From the NCBI GenBank assembly GCA_039028975.1, contig JBCCHB010000008.1, positions 1 to 64,000 on the forward strand: a stretch of DNA of 64,000 bases, in the 5' to 3' direction. Positions within the stretch are counted from its first letter, which is position 1. Each line of letters opens with the position of its first letter. Below, one piece after another: positions 45,027 through 55,987 of the stretch. The position numbers were made by a program, and so were the translations under genes. The DNA is from JAHBNG01 sp039028975. GTDB taxonomy: Bacteria; Chloroflexota; Anaerolineae; Caldilineales; Caldilineaceae. A model generated the notes under the pieces. It was given only the letters and a program-made list of their open reading frames with translations. It was not told where the DNA came from and ran no database searches.

Positions 45027-45407
45027 TTATCGGCTTTCATTTGACTATCCGTATTGTAGCAGCAGACTATTCCTCTGGTTTTCGCGTTGGTATTCTCTGG
45101 AGTCGCACAGATTGCAGTTCCAGAGAGGCTATTTGATGTCTCTTCGTTGCTGAACCACTTCACTGTAACAATCGAGAGCGATTCAAAATCTACATCTGGT
45201 AAATCTCGCATCAGATGCGCGCTTCCTGCGCACCAATTGCGCGGTAAATTCGATAAAATGTTTATATTTATCCCCTGAATATTTAGATAGTCCTGTGGGA
45301 TTCCTCGGCTACGGGACGGGCTGGTACAGATTCAGCTAACTTAAGTTTTCTACACTTGTTAATGCAGTTCTTAGACAGCATCCGTCAAAAGGAATTTCTA
45401 ATCCACT
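45027..45407. other. Gap before the RHS gene, no feature recognised
   Basis: 381 bases with no supported gene. Short frames lack ribosome-binding sites. A local GCGC-rich palindromic patch (about 45218-45243) is followed by an AT-rich stretch. The RHS promoter must be near the right end. Confidence 0.35.
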
Positions 45408-48400
45408 ATGTCAACCCGACTACATCTGTCCCATCGATCCCGCATTCTTATCGTAACTTTTTCACTACTGATAGTCATACTGGGTCTTGCACCAACAAAT
45501 GCCGCTCCACATGGTCGTGCCATCTCACAAGACACTCAACACTCAGGTAAAACTGTCTACGATGTTGCTGGGAATCACACCTTTATTGTGCCAGACGGCG
45601 TTACGCCACTAACCATTCAGGCAATGGGTGGCAATGACGATAGGCAACAAGGGACTATATTCCTCCCGTTTACAACAGGTGGAGACGGTAACCCTTCAAC
45701 ACCCGCTGTGTCTCCCACTAAGGCACCAACACCGGAGCCAACAGAACCTTCGATTCCGGATGTACCAACAGGTACAATACTAAGGCCGATTGGTAATCAG
45801 CAAGCCTCACTTGGTGCTACACTTCGTATCGAGCTAGCCCCAGAGAATTCGACCGATTTGATTTTTGATGTCGCCCCCCTCCCATTGCCGAAGAATGCAA
45901 CGTTAAATGCAAAGACTGGAATCTTTCTCTTTACACCATCCCCAGAACAGATCGGTAGCTTCACGTTCACATTTACAGCGATGAAGGGTTCGCAAGAGCA
46001 ATCCGAGACTGTCACAATCACGGTGCCTCAGCCGAATACCAATGCAGCAACGGCTCTGCGCGGCCGTATTTTGGATGCGAATAAAGCTGAGGCTGGTGTG
46101 ATTACGCCGATTGTCGGAGCCACAGTAAGCCACATCGAAAGCGGCAACAGCGTAACGACAGATGCAGATGGCTACTTCGAGCTTTCGGGCTTGGAAGCGG
46201 GTGAGCAGTATTTTGAGTTCGATGGTGCAACTGCCAATCCTACAGGGACTTATGGCGCGTATCGTAGCCAACAAATGCTAATTGCCAACGTTGTCAATGC
46301 CATCGAGCGGCCAATCTACATCATGGCGATTGATACGGCAGGCCAAACGATGGTGGATCCGAACCAGGAGACCGTTGTTACCAATCCCAATATCAATACT
46401 ACCATAGAGATACCGCCAAATACGGTTATGGATGATGGTGGCAACGAATATAGCGGTCCTATCTCCGTTTCCGAAGTGCCAGACGACTTCACCCCCAGTT
46501 CACTGCCCGATACGCTCGATCCCGGAATGGTCTTAACCATTCAGCCAATGGGTCTGACATTTGATGAACCGGCCCCGATTACTTTCCCGAATTTCGATAA
46601 CTTACCCCCTCGCTCAGTCGTCGATATCTGGTCGATGGATCATGAAACATCTCAATTCTTCGTGGCTGGAAAAGGGCGTGTGAGCAATGATGGGAGCGTT
46701 ATTGAGTCATTCGAGGGCGGAATACGAGAATCATCATGGCATTTCCCGTTGCCGCCTCCTTTTCAAGAAGGTCCGCCACCGGAGGATACGAATGACAACG
46801 AACCTCCTCCTGGCACATGCTTTACATCCACAGTTAGTCTTGCAGATGGGTGCTTACAAACGTTGATTGAATTGCCAGCCTATGTTTCTCAAGGGCAGGC
46901 TCGCGGATTGACCTTCGTCTATAACTCACAGCGTGCATACCCACAACCGATATTTTCTCTCAGTGCCGATATGTCTGAAATCGGGAGTCCGATACCAAAT
47001 CAGCTTTCCTACAGTCTAACTGATTTCGGAGGTCTACGTGCCACCATAGCAGAGACGTATCTCGATGTTGCAAGTCTAAATACAAGAAACAGGCGATTTC
47101 GGGCCGCAACAACCATAGATGGAACGACCCTTGAAACAGCCACTTGGCCTTACACCATGCGCGTTAACCAGTATTTCGAGTCATCTACATCTGCTGCGGA
47201 ATTCAATGATCGTAAGATCATTGTCAATGGGAAAGATAGTCCCTTCGGCGTTGGATGGGATATGTCTGGTTTGCAGCGCATCTACCCTCAGCAGGACGGT
47301 AATTTGCTGCTTACCAACGGCGATGGGTCGGCACGTGTGTTTGATGCTTTCGACATTGGTTTGGCGAGCCTGGAAGTTGGCCGAACCCTAGATTTCTCAT
47401 TGGCAAGCGGCGATACTCTTGCTGATGCTCGTGCGGCTATTGGAGAAAACTTCTCAGAGGAGTCAATCTCACATATCGGCGTAAGTACAATTTCCGCTCG
47501 ACATCTGCGCCATGCAGATATTCTTTTTGCATCGACACGTAGACAAAGTGAGTTTCTGGAAGACAACGTCATCACACCACTGACGAAAGTAGAACAGGAT
47601 GCTCTGTTGGAGTTCGTCAGAGGCGGTGGCTGTGCCATCATAATGGTGAGCGATAATCTTGGCGATGATGAGCTGCCTACAGTCAATCAGAGCCTTGTGA
47701 ATGCATTTGGCATGACTGTTGGAGGGAATAATAGCCCAAATGGAGGATTGGCAATCACGGACCCATCTGCAAGTCCAATTACTAATGGGCCGTTCGGTGA
47801 TGTTGCCATGATGAACTGGAGTATTGGGATTATCGGCGGCATTACTGATTTGGGGCCACATGCAAAATCGCTGGCTTCTAGCCCAATTGGTTCAGCACTC
47901 GCAGTAATTGAACCTAATGCCATTTCACCTGGATCAGGTGGTGTAGTTGTCTTTACGAATTCTTTTATCTTTGACTCGGGTTCCTTTTTTACGCGAAATC
48001 AGGCTCTATTCCTTAACACCTTGAACTTTTGTGTTGAGAACATACAACAATCAGTCGAGACCCATTATGATGGCCCAAATGGGGACTTTACCCGCATAAC
48101 CAAGGCGGCTGATGGTTCCTTTACTCGCTACATGAAAGACGGCTCGGTATATCACTATAATGATAATGGTTTGCAAACATCAATGGTGGATCGCAACAGT
48201 AATACCACCACCTACACCTACGATGCAGAAGTTCGATTGACCCAGATCACTGATCCTGTGGGCAAAATAACCACCCTGTCTTATGAAGGAAAACATCTGG
48301 AAAGCGTTACCGATCCCACCGGTCGCATCACACAATTTACCCACGACAATGCTGGCAATCTGACTCAAGTCACGCTGCCGGACAATACTACTCAGTCATT

Positions 48401-51146
48401 CGGCTATGATGCACGCCATCTAATGACCACAGAAACAGATCGTCGAAGTCAACTGGTACAGCGCGTATTTGACGACCAGGGGCGCATAAAAAGTGCATCT
48501 CTTCCAGATAATGTGAATCGTGAACTAACATATTCCCTGTCCAGTGGATTATCACCCTCAAATACTGGTACGGAAAACAATCCTGCCGTGGTGATTCTTG
48601 AATCGGAAGTAAGCAGCACAACGACAGACGGTGAGGGACGGATCACCTCCTATCAATTAGGTCCGATGGCGCGACCATCACAAATCACTGACCCCAACGG
48701 CTTGATGACGACTATTCAAAGAGATGATGATGGAAATCCGACGCGGATCACGACACCAAGTAGAGGTGACGCATGGTACGTCTATGATGCAGAAGGCAAT
48801 GTAATTAAATACACTGATGAGAGTTGGAACGTAAATGGCAATGAATATAGTTATGACTCCCTCACAGGTGCGGTTACTAGTGTTACTGACTGGTATGGCT
48901 ACACCTCACAATTTTCCTATGATGATAGCGGGAATCTCGTCCAGGCTCGCACACCGTTGGGTCGGGATGTTACGCTGACCTATGATGATTTGGGGTTACC
49001 GCAAACCCTGATCGATACACTCGATACGGAAAGTCGTTTTTCCTATGATGATAATGGAAATCCGACGCAGATTAGTATTGGGATGGGGCCAAATGTCCGC
49101 TCAACGCTCATGTCATATACTCCTGAAGGCTATGTGCAGGCTGTAACCGATCCGATAGGTCGCTCCTATGGGTTTGCCTATGATCCAATGGGCCGGTTGA
49201 CAAGTGAGATGTTACCCGGCGGTCGCACAGTGGTCTATGCCTACGATGGTGAAGGCAATCTGACGAATATTACACCGCCAGGACAACCCGCCCATCTTTT
49301 TGAATATGACGGATTAGGGCAGGTAACAGCCTACGTGCCGCCTTCCGTCAACGGTTCCGGCAATACCCGCACGACCTATAGCTATAACAAAGCACAGCAG
49401 CTAACTCGTGTTATCCGTCCAGACGGAAAGGAGATCAGCTATCATTACGATGACGGCGGGCGTTTGACCGAGCAGATGCAGCCTCGTGGGTCCATTATGT
49501 TTGATTATGGTTTGCTCGCAATACAATTACACACCGTTTCTGCGCCCGACGATGTTATTCTTCGATATAGCTATAATGGTGACCGCATTGACGGCGTCAC
49601 ATGGCAAGGGCCTGTCGCCGGTTATGTTGGTACAGACCTGCGTCCGGATGGCGTGCTTGAAAAATATGTGATAAATGTTGAGCAGGGCGGACCACAATAC
49701 ATACGATATAAACATGATGCGGATGACGCATTTGTTGAGGCTGGTAACCTTCAGCTCTCATATGAAGAGGCGTCTGGACTGTTGTCTACGACCGCCCTTA
49801 GCAACTTGAGTGATGAACGACAATATAACGCTTATGGTGAAGTGGCCACCTATAAAGCAATTCACGATGGCAGTACGCCTATCTATCAAACATCCTATCT
49901 CTACGATAGTCTGGGGCGCATCACGACGGTCACCGAGACTGTGCAGGGTTTAACCAAAACCCTAGCCTACGGATATGATGATGCTGGCCGTCTGCAAAGC
50001 GTGTCGGAGAATGGAATCTTAACTGCATCTTACATATATGATGCCAACGGCAACCGCCTGACAGGTCCAGACAGTGCAATCGGTACCTACGATGCACAGG
50101 ATAGGTTGCTTATTTATGGGAATACCAGCTATACCTATACCGCCAATGGCGAACTGCTGACCAAAACCACTGGCAACCAGGCGACCACCTATGATTATGA
50201 TGTCATGGGCAACTTGATGGGTGTTACGTTGTTGAACGGTACAGAAATCACCTATCTGGTAGACGGCCAGGATCGTCGTATCGGGAAAAAGGTCAATGGA
50301 TCGTTACAATATGGATTGCTCTACAAAGACCAACTAAACCCCATCGCCAAGCTCGATAGTAATGGCAACATCGAACACCTTTATATATATGGTAGTCGCC
50401 TTCATGTGCCGGACTACATTTCAGCAGAATCAGAAGACAACACAACTGTTCGCTACCGCCTGATTACCGATCACTTGGGCAGTGTGCGGATGGTCGTCAA
50501 TGCGCAGACCGGTGAAGTTGTGCAGGAGATGGCATATGCTGCTTGGGGTGATGTTATCAAAGACACCAATCCAGGTTTCCAGCCTTTTGGCTTTGCAGGC
50601 GGGCTGTATGATCCCGATACAGGATTGGTGCGGTTTGGTGCGAGAGATTACGACGCAGAGGTTGGGCGGTGGACGACGAAAGATCCGGTTGGTCACGGCG
50701 CTAGCGGTCCCAACCTATACAACTATGTATTTGAAGATCCAGTAAACTATATTGATCCACCTGGATTAGCTCGCTTTGGGAAGCGCCCACTTAATGGGAG
50801 TCCTATCTCGGTTGACTTAGGAACAAATTCAACGTTGGATAATTACAATAGAGAGTTGGTCCATGAACAGATATTCTTTGACGACGGAAAATATCCAGAT
50901 AATCTTGGCTTTTTTGGAACTGGTGAAGTTAGACCAGACGATCCGACAAAAATCGGCGAGTACCAATATGATAATACTTACTATTATGACAGTCTGTTGA
51001 GAGAAGCCGTAAATCGGGTCGGTGCTCCTACATATTGCCTTCTTACATTTAATTGTCAACATTGGGCAGAAAGAGTACGGGAAGAGTATAGAAAACTTGA
51101 AGAACTAAATAGGTATCAATACGACCAATGCCCCATACCTCAATAG
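45408..51146 (+). CDS. Giant RHS/YD-repeat exported protein with toxin-like C-terminal tip
   Basis: 1912 residues with signal peptide (1-32). Order: IFLPFT segment and Pro-rich linker; an Ig-like/cadherin-type module (about 130-210); a carboxypeptidase-regulatory-like beta domain (ATALRGRILDANKAEAG); an inserted GATase-like module (about 650-880, GPFGDV and TDLGPHA); then many YD repeats (from about 890) and the RHS core FGFAGGLYDPDTGLVRFGAR near 1735. After the boundary NYIDPPGL (about 1780) a 130-residue tip follows with CLLTFNCQHWAERVREEY. In polymorphic toxins the tip is the poison; here it has Cys and His of a papain-like fold. The next gene overlaps by 19 bases. Confidence 0.88.
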   Translation: MSTRLHLSHRSRILIVTFSLLIVILGLAPTNAAPHGRAISQDTQHSGKTVYDVAGNHTFIVPDGVTPLTIQAMGGNDDRQQGTIFLPFTTGGDGNPSTPAVSPTKAPTPEPTEPSIPDVPTGTILRPIGNQQASLGATLRIELAPENSTDLIFDVAPLPLPKNATLNAKTGIFLFTPSPEQIGSFTFTFTAMKGSQEQSETVTITVPQPNTNAATALRGRILDANKAEAGVITPIVGATVSHIESGNSVTTDADGYFELSGLEAGEQYFEFDGATANPTGTYGAYRSQQMLIANVVNAIERPIYIMAIDTAGQTMVDPNQETVVTNPNINTTIEIPPNTVMDDGGNEYSGPISVSEVPDDFTPSSLPDTLDPGMVLTIQPMGLTFDEPAPITFPNFDNLPPRSVVDIWSMDHETSQFFVAGKGRVSNDGSVIESFEGGIRESSWHFPLPPPFQEGPPPEDTNDNEPPPGTCFTSTVSLADGCLQTLIELPAYVSQGQARGLTFVYNSQRAYPQPIFSLSADMSEIGSPIPNQLSYSLTDFGGLRATIAETYLDVASLNTRNRRFRAATTIDGTTLETATWPYTMRVNQYFESSTSAAEFNDRKIIVNGKDSPFGVGWDMSGLQRIYPQQDGNLLLTNGDGSARVFDAFDIGLASLEVGRTLDFSLASGDTLADARAAIGENFSEESISHIGVSTISARHLRHADILFASTRRQSEFLEDNVITPLTKVEQDALLEFVRGGGCAIIMVSDNLGDDELPTVNQSLVNAFGMTVGGNNSPNGGLAITDPSASPITNGPFGDVAMMNWSIGIIGGITDLGPHAKSLASSPIGSALAVIEPNAISPGSGGVVVFTNSFIFDSGSFFTRNQALFLNTLNFCVENIQQSVETHYDGPNGDFTRITKAADGSFTRYMKDGSVYHYNDNGLQTSMVDRNSNTTTYTYDAEVRLTQITDPVGKITTLSYEGKHLESVTDPTGRITQFTHDNAGNLTQVTLPDNTTQSFGYDARHLMTTETDRRSQLVQRVFDDQGRIKSASLPDNVNRELTYSLSSGLSPSNTGTENNPAVVILESEVSSTTTDGEGRITSYQLGPMARPSQITDPNGLMTTIQRDDDGNPTRITTPSRGDAWYVYDAEGNVIKYTDESWNVNGNEYSYDSLTGAVTSVTDWYGYTSQFSYDDSGNLVQARTPLGRDVTLTYDDLGLPQTLIDTLDTESRFSYDDNGNPTQISIGMGPNVRSTLMSYTPEGYVQAVTDPIGRSYGFAYDPMGRLTSEMLPGGRTVVYAYDGEGNLTNITPPGQPAHLFEYDGLGQVTAYVPPSVNGSGNTRTTYSYNKAQQLTRVIRPDGKEISYHYDDGGRLTEQMQPRGSIMFDYGLLAIQLHTVSAPDDVILRYSYNGDRIDGVTWQGPVAGYVGTDLRPDGVLEKYVINVEQGGPQYIRYKHDADDAFVEAGNLQLSYEEASGLLSTTALSNLSDERQYNAYGEVATYKAIHDGSTPIYQTSYLYDSLGRITTVTETVQGLTKTLAYGYDDAGRLQSVSENGILTASYIYDANGNRLTGPDSAIGTYDAQDRLLIYGNTSYTYTANGELLTKTTGNQATTYDYDVMGNLMGVTLLNGTEITYLVDGQDRRIGKKVNGSLQYGLLYKDQLNPIAKLDSNGNIEHLYIYGSRLHVPDYISAESEDNTTVRYRLITDHLGSVRMVVNAQTGEVVQEMAYAAWGDVIKDTNPGFQPFGFAGGLYDPDTGLVRFGARDYDAEVGRWTTKDPVGHGASGPNLYNYVFEDPVNYIDPPGLARFGKRPLNGSPISVDLGTNSTLDNYNRELVHEQIFFDDGKYPDNLGFFGTGEVRPDDPTKIGEYQYDNTYYYDSLLREAVNRVGAPTYCLLTFNCQHWAERVREEYRKLEELNRYQYDQCPIPQ

Positions 51147-52024
51147 TAATAGCAGTAGCAGTAGCAATAACCACATATCTTATGTCATATCAAAACTCTA
51201 CTGCGAACGAGATGTTAGTTTTCACCAGCGGGAGTAATACCATTTACAGAACAGCTCCGTCAAGTCAACACGGTATTGAGATACTATATACTAGTGAAAT
51301 TTCGTCATCTGTAATAACGAAATTAGCGAAAGTAAATGACCGAAAATTTCTATTCGATCAATGCACTTACAGTGGTGACTGTTCCGTGTTCGAATATGAT
51401 ATGGAAACAGGAAGTATAAGCAAACTATATCAAGGGCATACTCCTACCGTGATGTCTGATGCAGATACCGTTTTCTTCTTTAGGAATGCTAAGCATCGAC
51501 TGCAATTGTTTCGCTCTTCACTTGCCGATAGAGAGACAGTTGATGTTTTTGAACCATTAACCAGCATGTGGGCTACTAATGATCTTGCTGTAGTGTCTGC
51601 CGTCTTTGGCAAACCTTATGTAATTCCCGTTGGGGAGCACCAAATTGTTTTCACAGATAGTACCGGTAATCTCTTAAAGTACAATATTTCTAAAGACCAA
51701 GTTGAGACACTAAATACTTTGGGATGTATTCCGTTTACCTTCAGAGAAAAAACTAGGGAACTGCTATGCAGCGATGTTAACTATGGCGTTGTTCTCAGTA
51801 TAAATTTAAATGATTTCAATACACGTACAATTCAGAAGCTCCACGGCACTTCGGGGCACGTATACGCCCCCAAAGTGGATGCTGTGTTATTTGCAGTAAC
51901 GCACCTGAATTCTCAAACAGGAGAAAAAAAATCTATCTATTCATATAAGTTCGAAACTGGCGAGTCAGAATTAGTTGCACCCTTCGCTAACTTACATTCT
52001 GGAATAATTATGCAGAGAAATTGA
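51128..52024 (+). CDS. Exported beta-propeller-like protein overlapping the RHS gene
   Basis: 298 residues. Starts within the RHS frame with MPHTSIVIAVAVAITTYLMS, an obvious signal sequence or anchor, followed by a beta-rich protein with repeating LLYTS, SVFEYDMETGSI, LKYNISKDQVETL and IYSYKFETGESEL units. This suggests a WD40/DPP-type propeller. Proteins encoded immediately after an RHS tip are commonly its immunity protein or co-secreted partner, but an exported immunity factor would be unusual. The start overlap of 19 bases means it is coupled to the RHS gene. Confidence 0.6.
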   Translation: MPHTSIVIAVAVAITTYLMSYQNSTANEMLVFTSGSNTIYRTAPSSQHGIEILYTSEISSSVITKLAKVNDRKFLFDQCTYSGDCSVFEYDMETGSISKLYQGHTPTVMSDADTVFFFRNAKHRLQLFRSSLADRETVDVFEPLTSMWATNDLAVVSAVFGKPYVIPVGEHQIVFTDSTGNLLKYNISKDQVETLNTLGCIPFTFREKTRELLCSDVNYGVVLSINLNDFNTRTIQKLHGTSGHVYAPKVDAVLFAVTHLNSQTGEKKSIYSYKFETGESELVAPFANLHSGIIMQRN

Positions 52025-52047
52025 ATTTGTTCAACAAAACCCCTCAG

Positions 52048-52830
52048 TCAAATTGGCCGAGCTACCACCCCACTATCTGAAAACACCGCCCGAAACAGCT
52101 CCACACCTTCCCCCAGATAGAAAAACACATTTCCATGAACGGGGCTGGATTGCTGCTGGCCCTGTGCGTCGATAAACTTGATGCGCTTGTTGGTGACGCA
52201 GGACGCAAACTTGCCTGCCAACTCTTGAAACCACGAAGTTCCCGGCGCAGGGCGGGTAAGCAGAATCGCTTGGCTGATATAGCCTTGCTCATACGCACCG
52301 ATGGCTTTGCCGATCCACTGCTGGATGCCGGTGCCGTAAGGTGGATTGAGCCAGACTCGACCGTGCCAAGGCTGGGTTAGCCCGTTCTCTTTGATGCCAT
52401 ACCACGTTTCAGCCTTAACCCATTTTTGCGCAGCCGCGTTGCTGGCAGGGTCACAGTCGATGCCGCCCATGACCTGCCGTGCCAGTTCAATATATTCTGG
52501 CGGGGTGTACCACTCGTCGCTGGCCGAGGCGCAGATGGTGGCCCGTGGGGAACGGGTCAGCTTTTCAAGATAGGCAATTTCTTTGCGCAGCTTGCGTAAC
52601 TCCCTGCCGTTTTTGACCAACCGCTGATAATGGCCCAAATCGTCCGGCGTCAGGTGCTTGGACCGTTTGCCGTGGGGCAGCGGCTCTTTGCTCCGTAGCT
52701 GAAAATAGACGTTATCGCCACGTGCGGTGCCTCGTGGCCGGTACTGACCGATCCAGCAGTTATGCAAGTAGCCCTCCTGCTCAATAGCCTCGACCCGTCG
52801 CTTGAGCCGTGAAATGTCTTTGCGCTTCAC
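52048..52830 (-). CDS. Phage-type DNA N6-adenine methyltransferase (Dam family)
   Basis: 260 residues. A charged coiled N-terminus (about 1-100) precedes the methylase core EWYTPPEYIELARQVMGGID, CDPASNAAAQKW, VWLNPPYGTGIQQW and LLTRPAPGTSWFQ. NPPY is the catalytic motif that transfers a methyl group from S-adenosylmethionine to adenine in DNA. This family (phage N-6-adenine methyltransferase) lacks a fixed target and protects phage or mobile elements from restriction. The gene points toward the RHS cluster and stands alone, with no nuclease next to it. Confidence 0.9.
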   Translation of the reverse strand: MKRKDISRLKRRVEAIEQEGYLHNCWIGQYRPRGTARGDNVYFQLRSKEPLPHGKRSKHLTPDDLGHYQRLVKNGRELRKLRKEIAYLEKLTRSPRATICASASDEWYTPPEYIELARQVMGGIDCDPASNAAAQKWVKAETWYGIKENGLTQPWHGRVWLNPPYGTGIQQWIGKAIGAYEQGYISQAILLTRPAPGTSWFQELAGKFASCVTNKRIKFIDAQGQQQSSPVHGNVFFYLGEGVELFRAVFSDSGVVARPI

Positions 52831-53106
52831 CTGATTAATTCGTGTGGTTAATTCGTGTGCAAAAGGCGAGTTAAGCCCTTTGCTGTAATGGTGCTAGACC
52901 ACCTTCCTGCATCGCGCAACCCTTAATTCATTAACCTCACTGGTTACCAACCTCCTTCTTTTCATCCGCATAGGTTTGGCTGTCGATTCTGCCGACAATG
53001 CTTGAACCCACCATTATCCTCGGCGATGTTGCCTCTATGAAAGACCGTTAATGGCTCCATAATGACGTCAGGTTCGTTTATTCTGCCTGTTCGAATAGCC
53101 CCGCTT

Positions 53107-55785
53107 TTAGGTGTGAGCGATCTCTTCAACACAACCGTCTGTCTGCATAGATGCTTCCAATATCTGTTCCGTGCTTTCGGCCTCCGCGGCCATAGTGGCT
53201 TCTCGAAAGATACGAATAGATTCCGTTAGCGCTTCCATCCCTATTTCTTGCTCTCGTTTGGCGATTAGGGTCTTTCCTAATGAACGAAGCGTATAGCCGA
53301 TGAGTATCGCATCATCATTTTGCTCTGCGATTTGATGCGACTCGCGAATCAAACGCTCTGCCTCCTCAAGGTTGCCCTGCTTTAAGCGAATCTCGCCTAA
53401 AACATAAAGCCCATCAGGATACGCATTAATATTCTCATCTTGAATCACTTGATGAGCGAAATGTTCGGCGTTCTCAAAATCATCCAAACCTGTATAGACC
53501 TCAGCCAAGATTTGCATGGAATAGGTGCGCCCAAGTGAACGGCCGATTTTGGTAAAAAGCTCCAGAGAGCGTTGGGCTGGTTCAATTGCATCACGAAATT
53601 GGCTACCAAGCCGACGTGCAAATGCAAGATTGTACAGTGCTTCGGCTAGCTTGTTCGTGCGGCCAGTTGTCTCAAAAAATCGAATAGCCTTCTCTAGATA
53701 TTTTTCTGCTTGCTTGATGTCGCGACGCCAGCCATAGATACTTCCCAGATTCATAGAAACATTTGCCTGCCCGTACTGGTATTCGGCCCGTTCTGCATAT
53801 TCAATAGCGTCCAAATAGGCGCTTTCCGCTTGCTCTACCTCTCCTTTACTTAACCGAATGCTCCCTTCCAAATTAGATGCGTCATGCCGAATACGCCAGA
53901 CTTCTAGCTCCGCTAATGGAAATTCCCTTTCGTTGATGTACAAATATCCCACTGCTCGATGTAGACTTGATGATTCAGCGAACCACTCTTCGACTGTTTC
54001 TGTTGCGGTACGATAAGCATCTAATGCTCTTGTTGATTCCCCTCGTAATTCGAAAATATCACCTTTAAGGTGGTCGGCCTGCACCTTCAAGAATGGAACC
54101 TGCCAAACGCTCTTTTGAATATCCTCAAGCGCACGGTCATGCTCTCCGAGTGCATGATGAACCTTAGCCCGCAATATCCTTAAAGTCTCTTTTTCTTTGG
54201 CACTTTCAAGTTGCTGAGACGTGATAGCTTTGAGAATTTGTTCTGCTGCGAATGCCTGCCCTTGGTCTAGTTCCATCATGAGGTGGTCCTGAAGAAAATG
54301 GATGGTTAGGCTCGGTATTCCGGCAGCCATATAGTGATGGCCAGCCATCGTAAATTGCTGATAACGGGCAAATACCTCTGCTGCTTCTAAATCCAGAGCT
54401 CTCTTTTCGTCAGCATCCAGAAGACGCAGAATAGTCTCCTGGAGGATCGGCAACATCGTTGCACTACCTTGCCCGCTTGACTGAAGCAGACGCCAATCGA
54501 TCAGAACGCGAAATGCTTGTTGATAGTTAGTGGAAGACCAGGCTTCAATTGGCATAGGACTCTGGAAAACCGCAGCCAATTCAAGCAAATGCATTTCTTC
54601 CTTGTTGAGGTGGTGCCAAATGCGCCGAAGCAGCAGTTCAACCGAAGGCTCATCAGATAAATCCATAGCCGCATCAACTAAATCTCCTGAACGCTTTAAA
54701 GCGTGAAATCTCGCTTGATACAATTCCAACAGCCGTGGATTGCCTTGTGTATGACGATGCAATTCAAGGAGCTGTTCGTGAGATAGCCGAATGGCACCAT
54801 CCAGTAGCATCTTTTGTACAGCATCGAAATCTAACCCTTGGAGTGGGACTGAGGCATCGGACTCCAGGAATGGTTTCTGACCGATGAACAATATGGGAAC
54901 AATCTTCTTCAAACTTGCCAGGAACGGTACTAGTTCTGTGTGGGCTTGCACTTCGGAAGGACGGAGCAAATCTATCTCATCGAAGCAAAGGAGCATCTGG
55001 TTACTGGAAAGCTGCTCCAGATCATACCGGAGCAAGCTGATTGTGTGCTCGTGTACAATGCTCTGGTCGGCCATAAGCTGCATCCAGCTACTTCTGAACC
55101 CTTGTTGGTGCAAGAAATAGGCCAAAGCAAAGACAACGCTGCTGATATGATCATTGAGACCAGGCCGTATTGTAAACCAGAAAAATTGTGCCGGTGCAAA
55201 TTGGTGTGCAAGTTTCACGCCTAAAGATGTTTTGCCGATACCGCTTGGACCATGAAGCGAGGGTGATCTGCCTTGGGCAAGCTCGTTTTGGCACTGCTCA
55301 AGCTCAATTTGCCTCCCTACCAGACTGGTAAAATTTGAAGGTGCTTCGAGACGCAATGAAGGCTTGATAAGCTTGAATAATTCAACAACCATCTGATCCA
55401 ACGCTTTAGGATGTTGTCTTCCCTCAGCCGCGTTGGAAGTATGTAGGCGTTCATGTATATCGCTAATCTTGAGCTTTTCTTTTGACAGATAACGAAGTTC
55501 AAGAATATGCGCCCAAGGTAATGGCCGTTTATCATCTAGTTCTGTGATGGCGTTGATAGCTTTCTTGATAAGCATTTGCAGGATTTGTCCCCGCTGGCTG
55601 ACGTCATCCTGCGGATCATTCGGGGAATTCTGCAACCACTGACCAAGCAAATAGGGCGCAGCCCAAAACGAATTCTCACCTAGCCATTGTGGTTCGTGAA
55701 AATGCTGTAACGTTTCTTTGATCAATGCTTGATACGATTGTTTAATATTGGGTAAACGGAGGGCGGAATTGTTTTTTATGCTCAT
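53107..55785 (-). CDS. STAND-type ATPase with TPR repeats
   Basis: 892 residues. N-terminal sigma-like/winged helix region (about 60-140, LELRYLSKEKLKISDIHERL), then ATPase: GPSGIGKTS (179-187), a Walker B LLCFDE (265-270) and a winged helix. The C-terminal 400 residues are TPR repeats, with INEREFPLAELEVWRIRH and NLGSIYGWRRDIKQAEKYLE. It has no partner nuclease or XRE module. STAND proteins act as signal-activated switches in regulation or in defence. The preceding DNA has two 10-bp direct repeats, likely a regulator site. Confidence 0.85.
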   Translation of the reverse strand: MSIKNNSALRLPNIKQSYQALIKETLQHFHEPQWLGENSFWAAPYLLGQWLQNSPNDPQDDVSQRGQILQMLIKKAINAITELDDKRPLPWAHILELRYLSKEKLKISDIHERLHTSNAAEGRQHPKALDQMVVELFKLIKPSLRLEAPSNFTSLVGRQIELEQCQNELAQGRSPSLHGPSGIGKTSLGVKLAHQFAPAQFFWFTIRPGLNDHISSVVFALAYFLHQQGFRSSWMQLMADQSIVHEHTISLLRYDLEQLSSNQMLLCFDEIDLLRPSEVQAHTELVPFLASLKKIVPILFIGQKPFLESDASVPLQGLDFDAVQKMLLDGAIRLSHEQLLELHRHTQGNPRLLELYQARFHALKRSGDLVDAAMDLSDEPSVELLLRRIWHHLNKEEMHLLELAAVFQSPMPIEAWSSTNYQQAFRVLIDWRLLQSSGQGSATMLPILQETILRLLDADEKRALDLEAAEVFARYQQFTMAGHHYMAAGIPSLTIHFLQDHLMMELDQGQAFAAEQILKAITSQQLESAKEKETLRILRAKVHHALGEHDRALEDIQKSVWQVPFLKVQADHLKGDIFELRGESTRALDAYRTATETVEEWFAESSSLHRAVGYLYINEREFPLAELEVWRIRHDASNLEGSIRLSKGEVEQAESAYLDAIEYAERAEYQYGQANVSMNLGSIYGWRRDIKQAEKYLEKAIRFFETTGRTNKLAEALYNLAFARRLGSQFRDAIEPAQRSLELFTKIGRSLGRTYSMQILAEVYTGLDDFENAEHFAHQVIQDENINAYPDGLYVLGEIRLKQGNLEEAERLIRESHQIAEQNDDAILIGYTLRSLGKTLIAKREQEIGMEALTESIRIFREATMAAEAESTEQILEASMQTDGCVEEIAHT

Positions 55786-55828
55786 TTTCGCGGCCGCATT
55801 CTATTCGTCAAAGCAGGGCAATCCACAC

Positions 55829-55859
55829 AAAGTGGGAGGTTTAGTAGCCAAAGTGGGAG
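55829..55859. promoter_or_regulatory. Two direct repeats AAAGTGGGAG, 21 bp apart
   Basis: Copies lie at 55829-55838 and 55850-55859. Two helical turns separate them, and both are followed or preceded by CAATCC words. They lie just upstream of the leftward STAND gene, as expected for an activator or self-regulation site. Confidence 0.5.
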
Positions 55860-55987
55860 AACAATCCGCCCAACCGCCGCTATAATAGATCCAGAGTGTG
55901 ATAACAGAAGAGCGATAGACACCAACACCCAGAATCTCTGAGTATTGATGATCTCCCTTGTACTCTGATATCCCATTCATTTCGTTC

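Noticed and set aside
52048..52830. Adenine methylase considered as part of a restriction-modification system
   Set aside because: No nuclease gene is adjacent and the family (phage-type Dam) usually acts alone.
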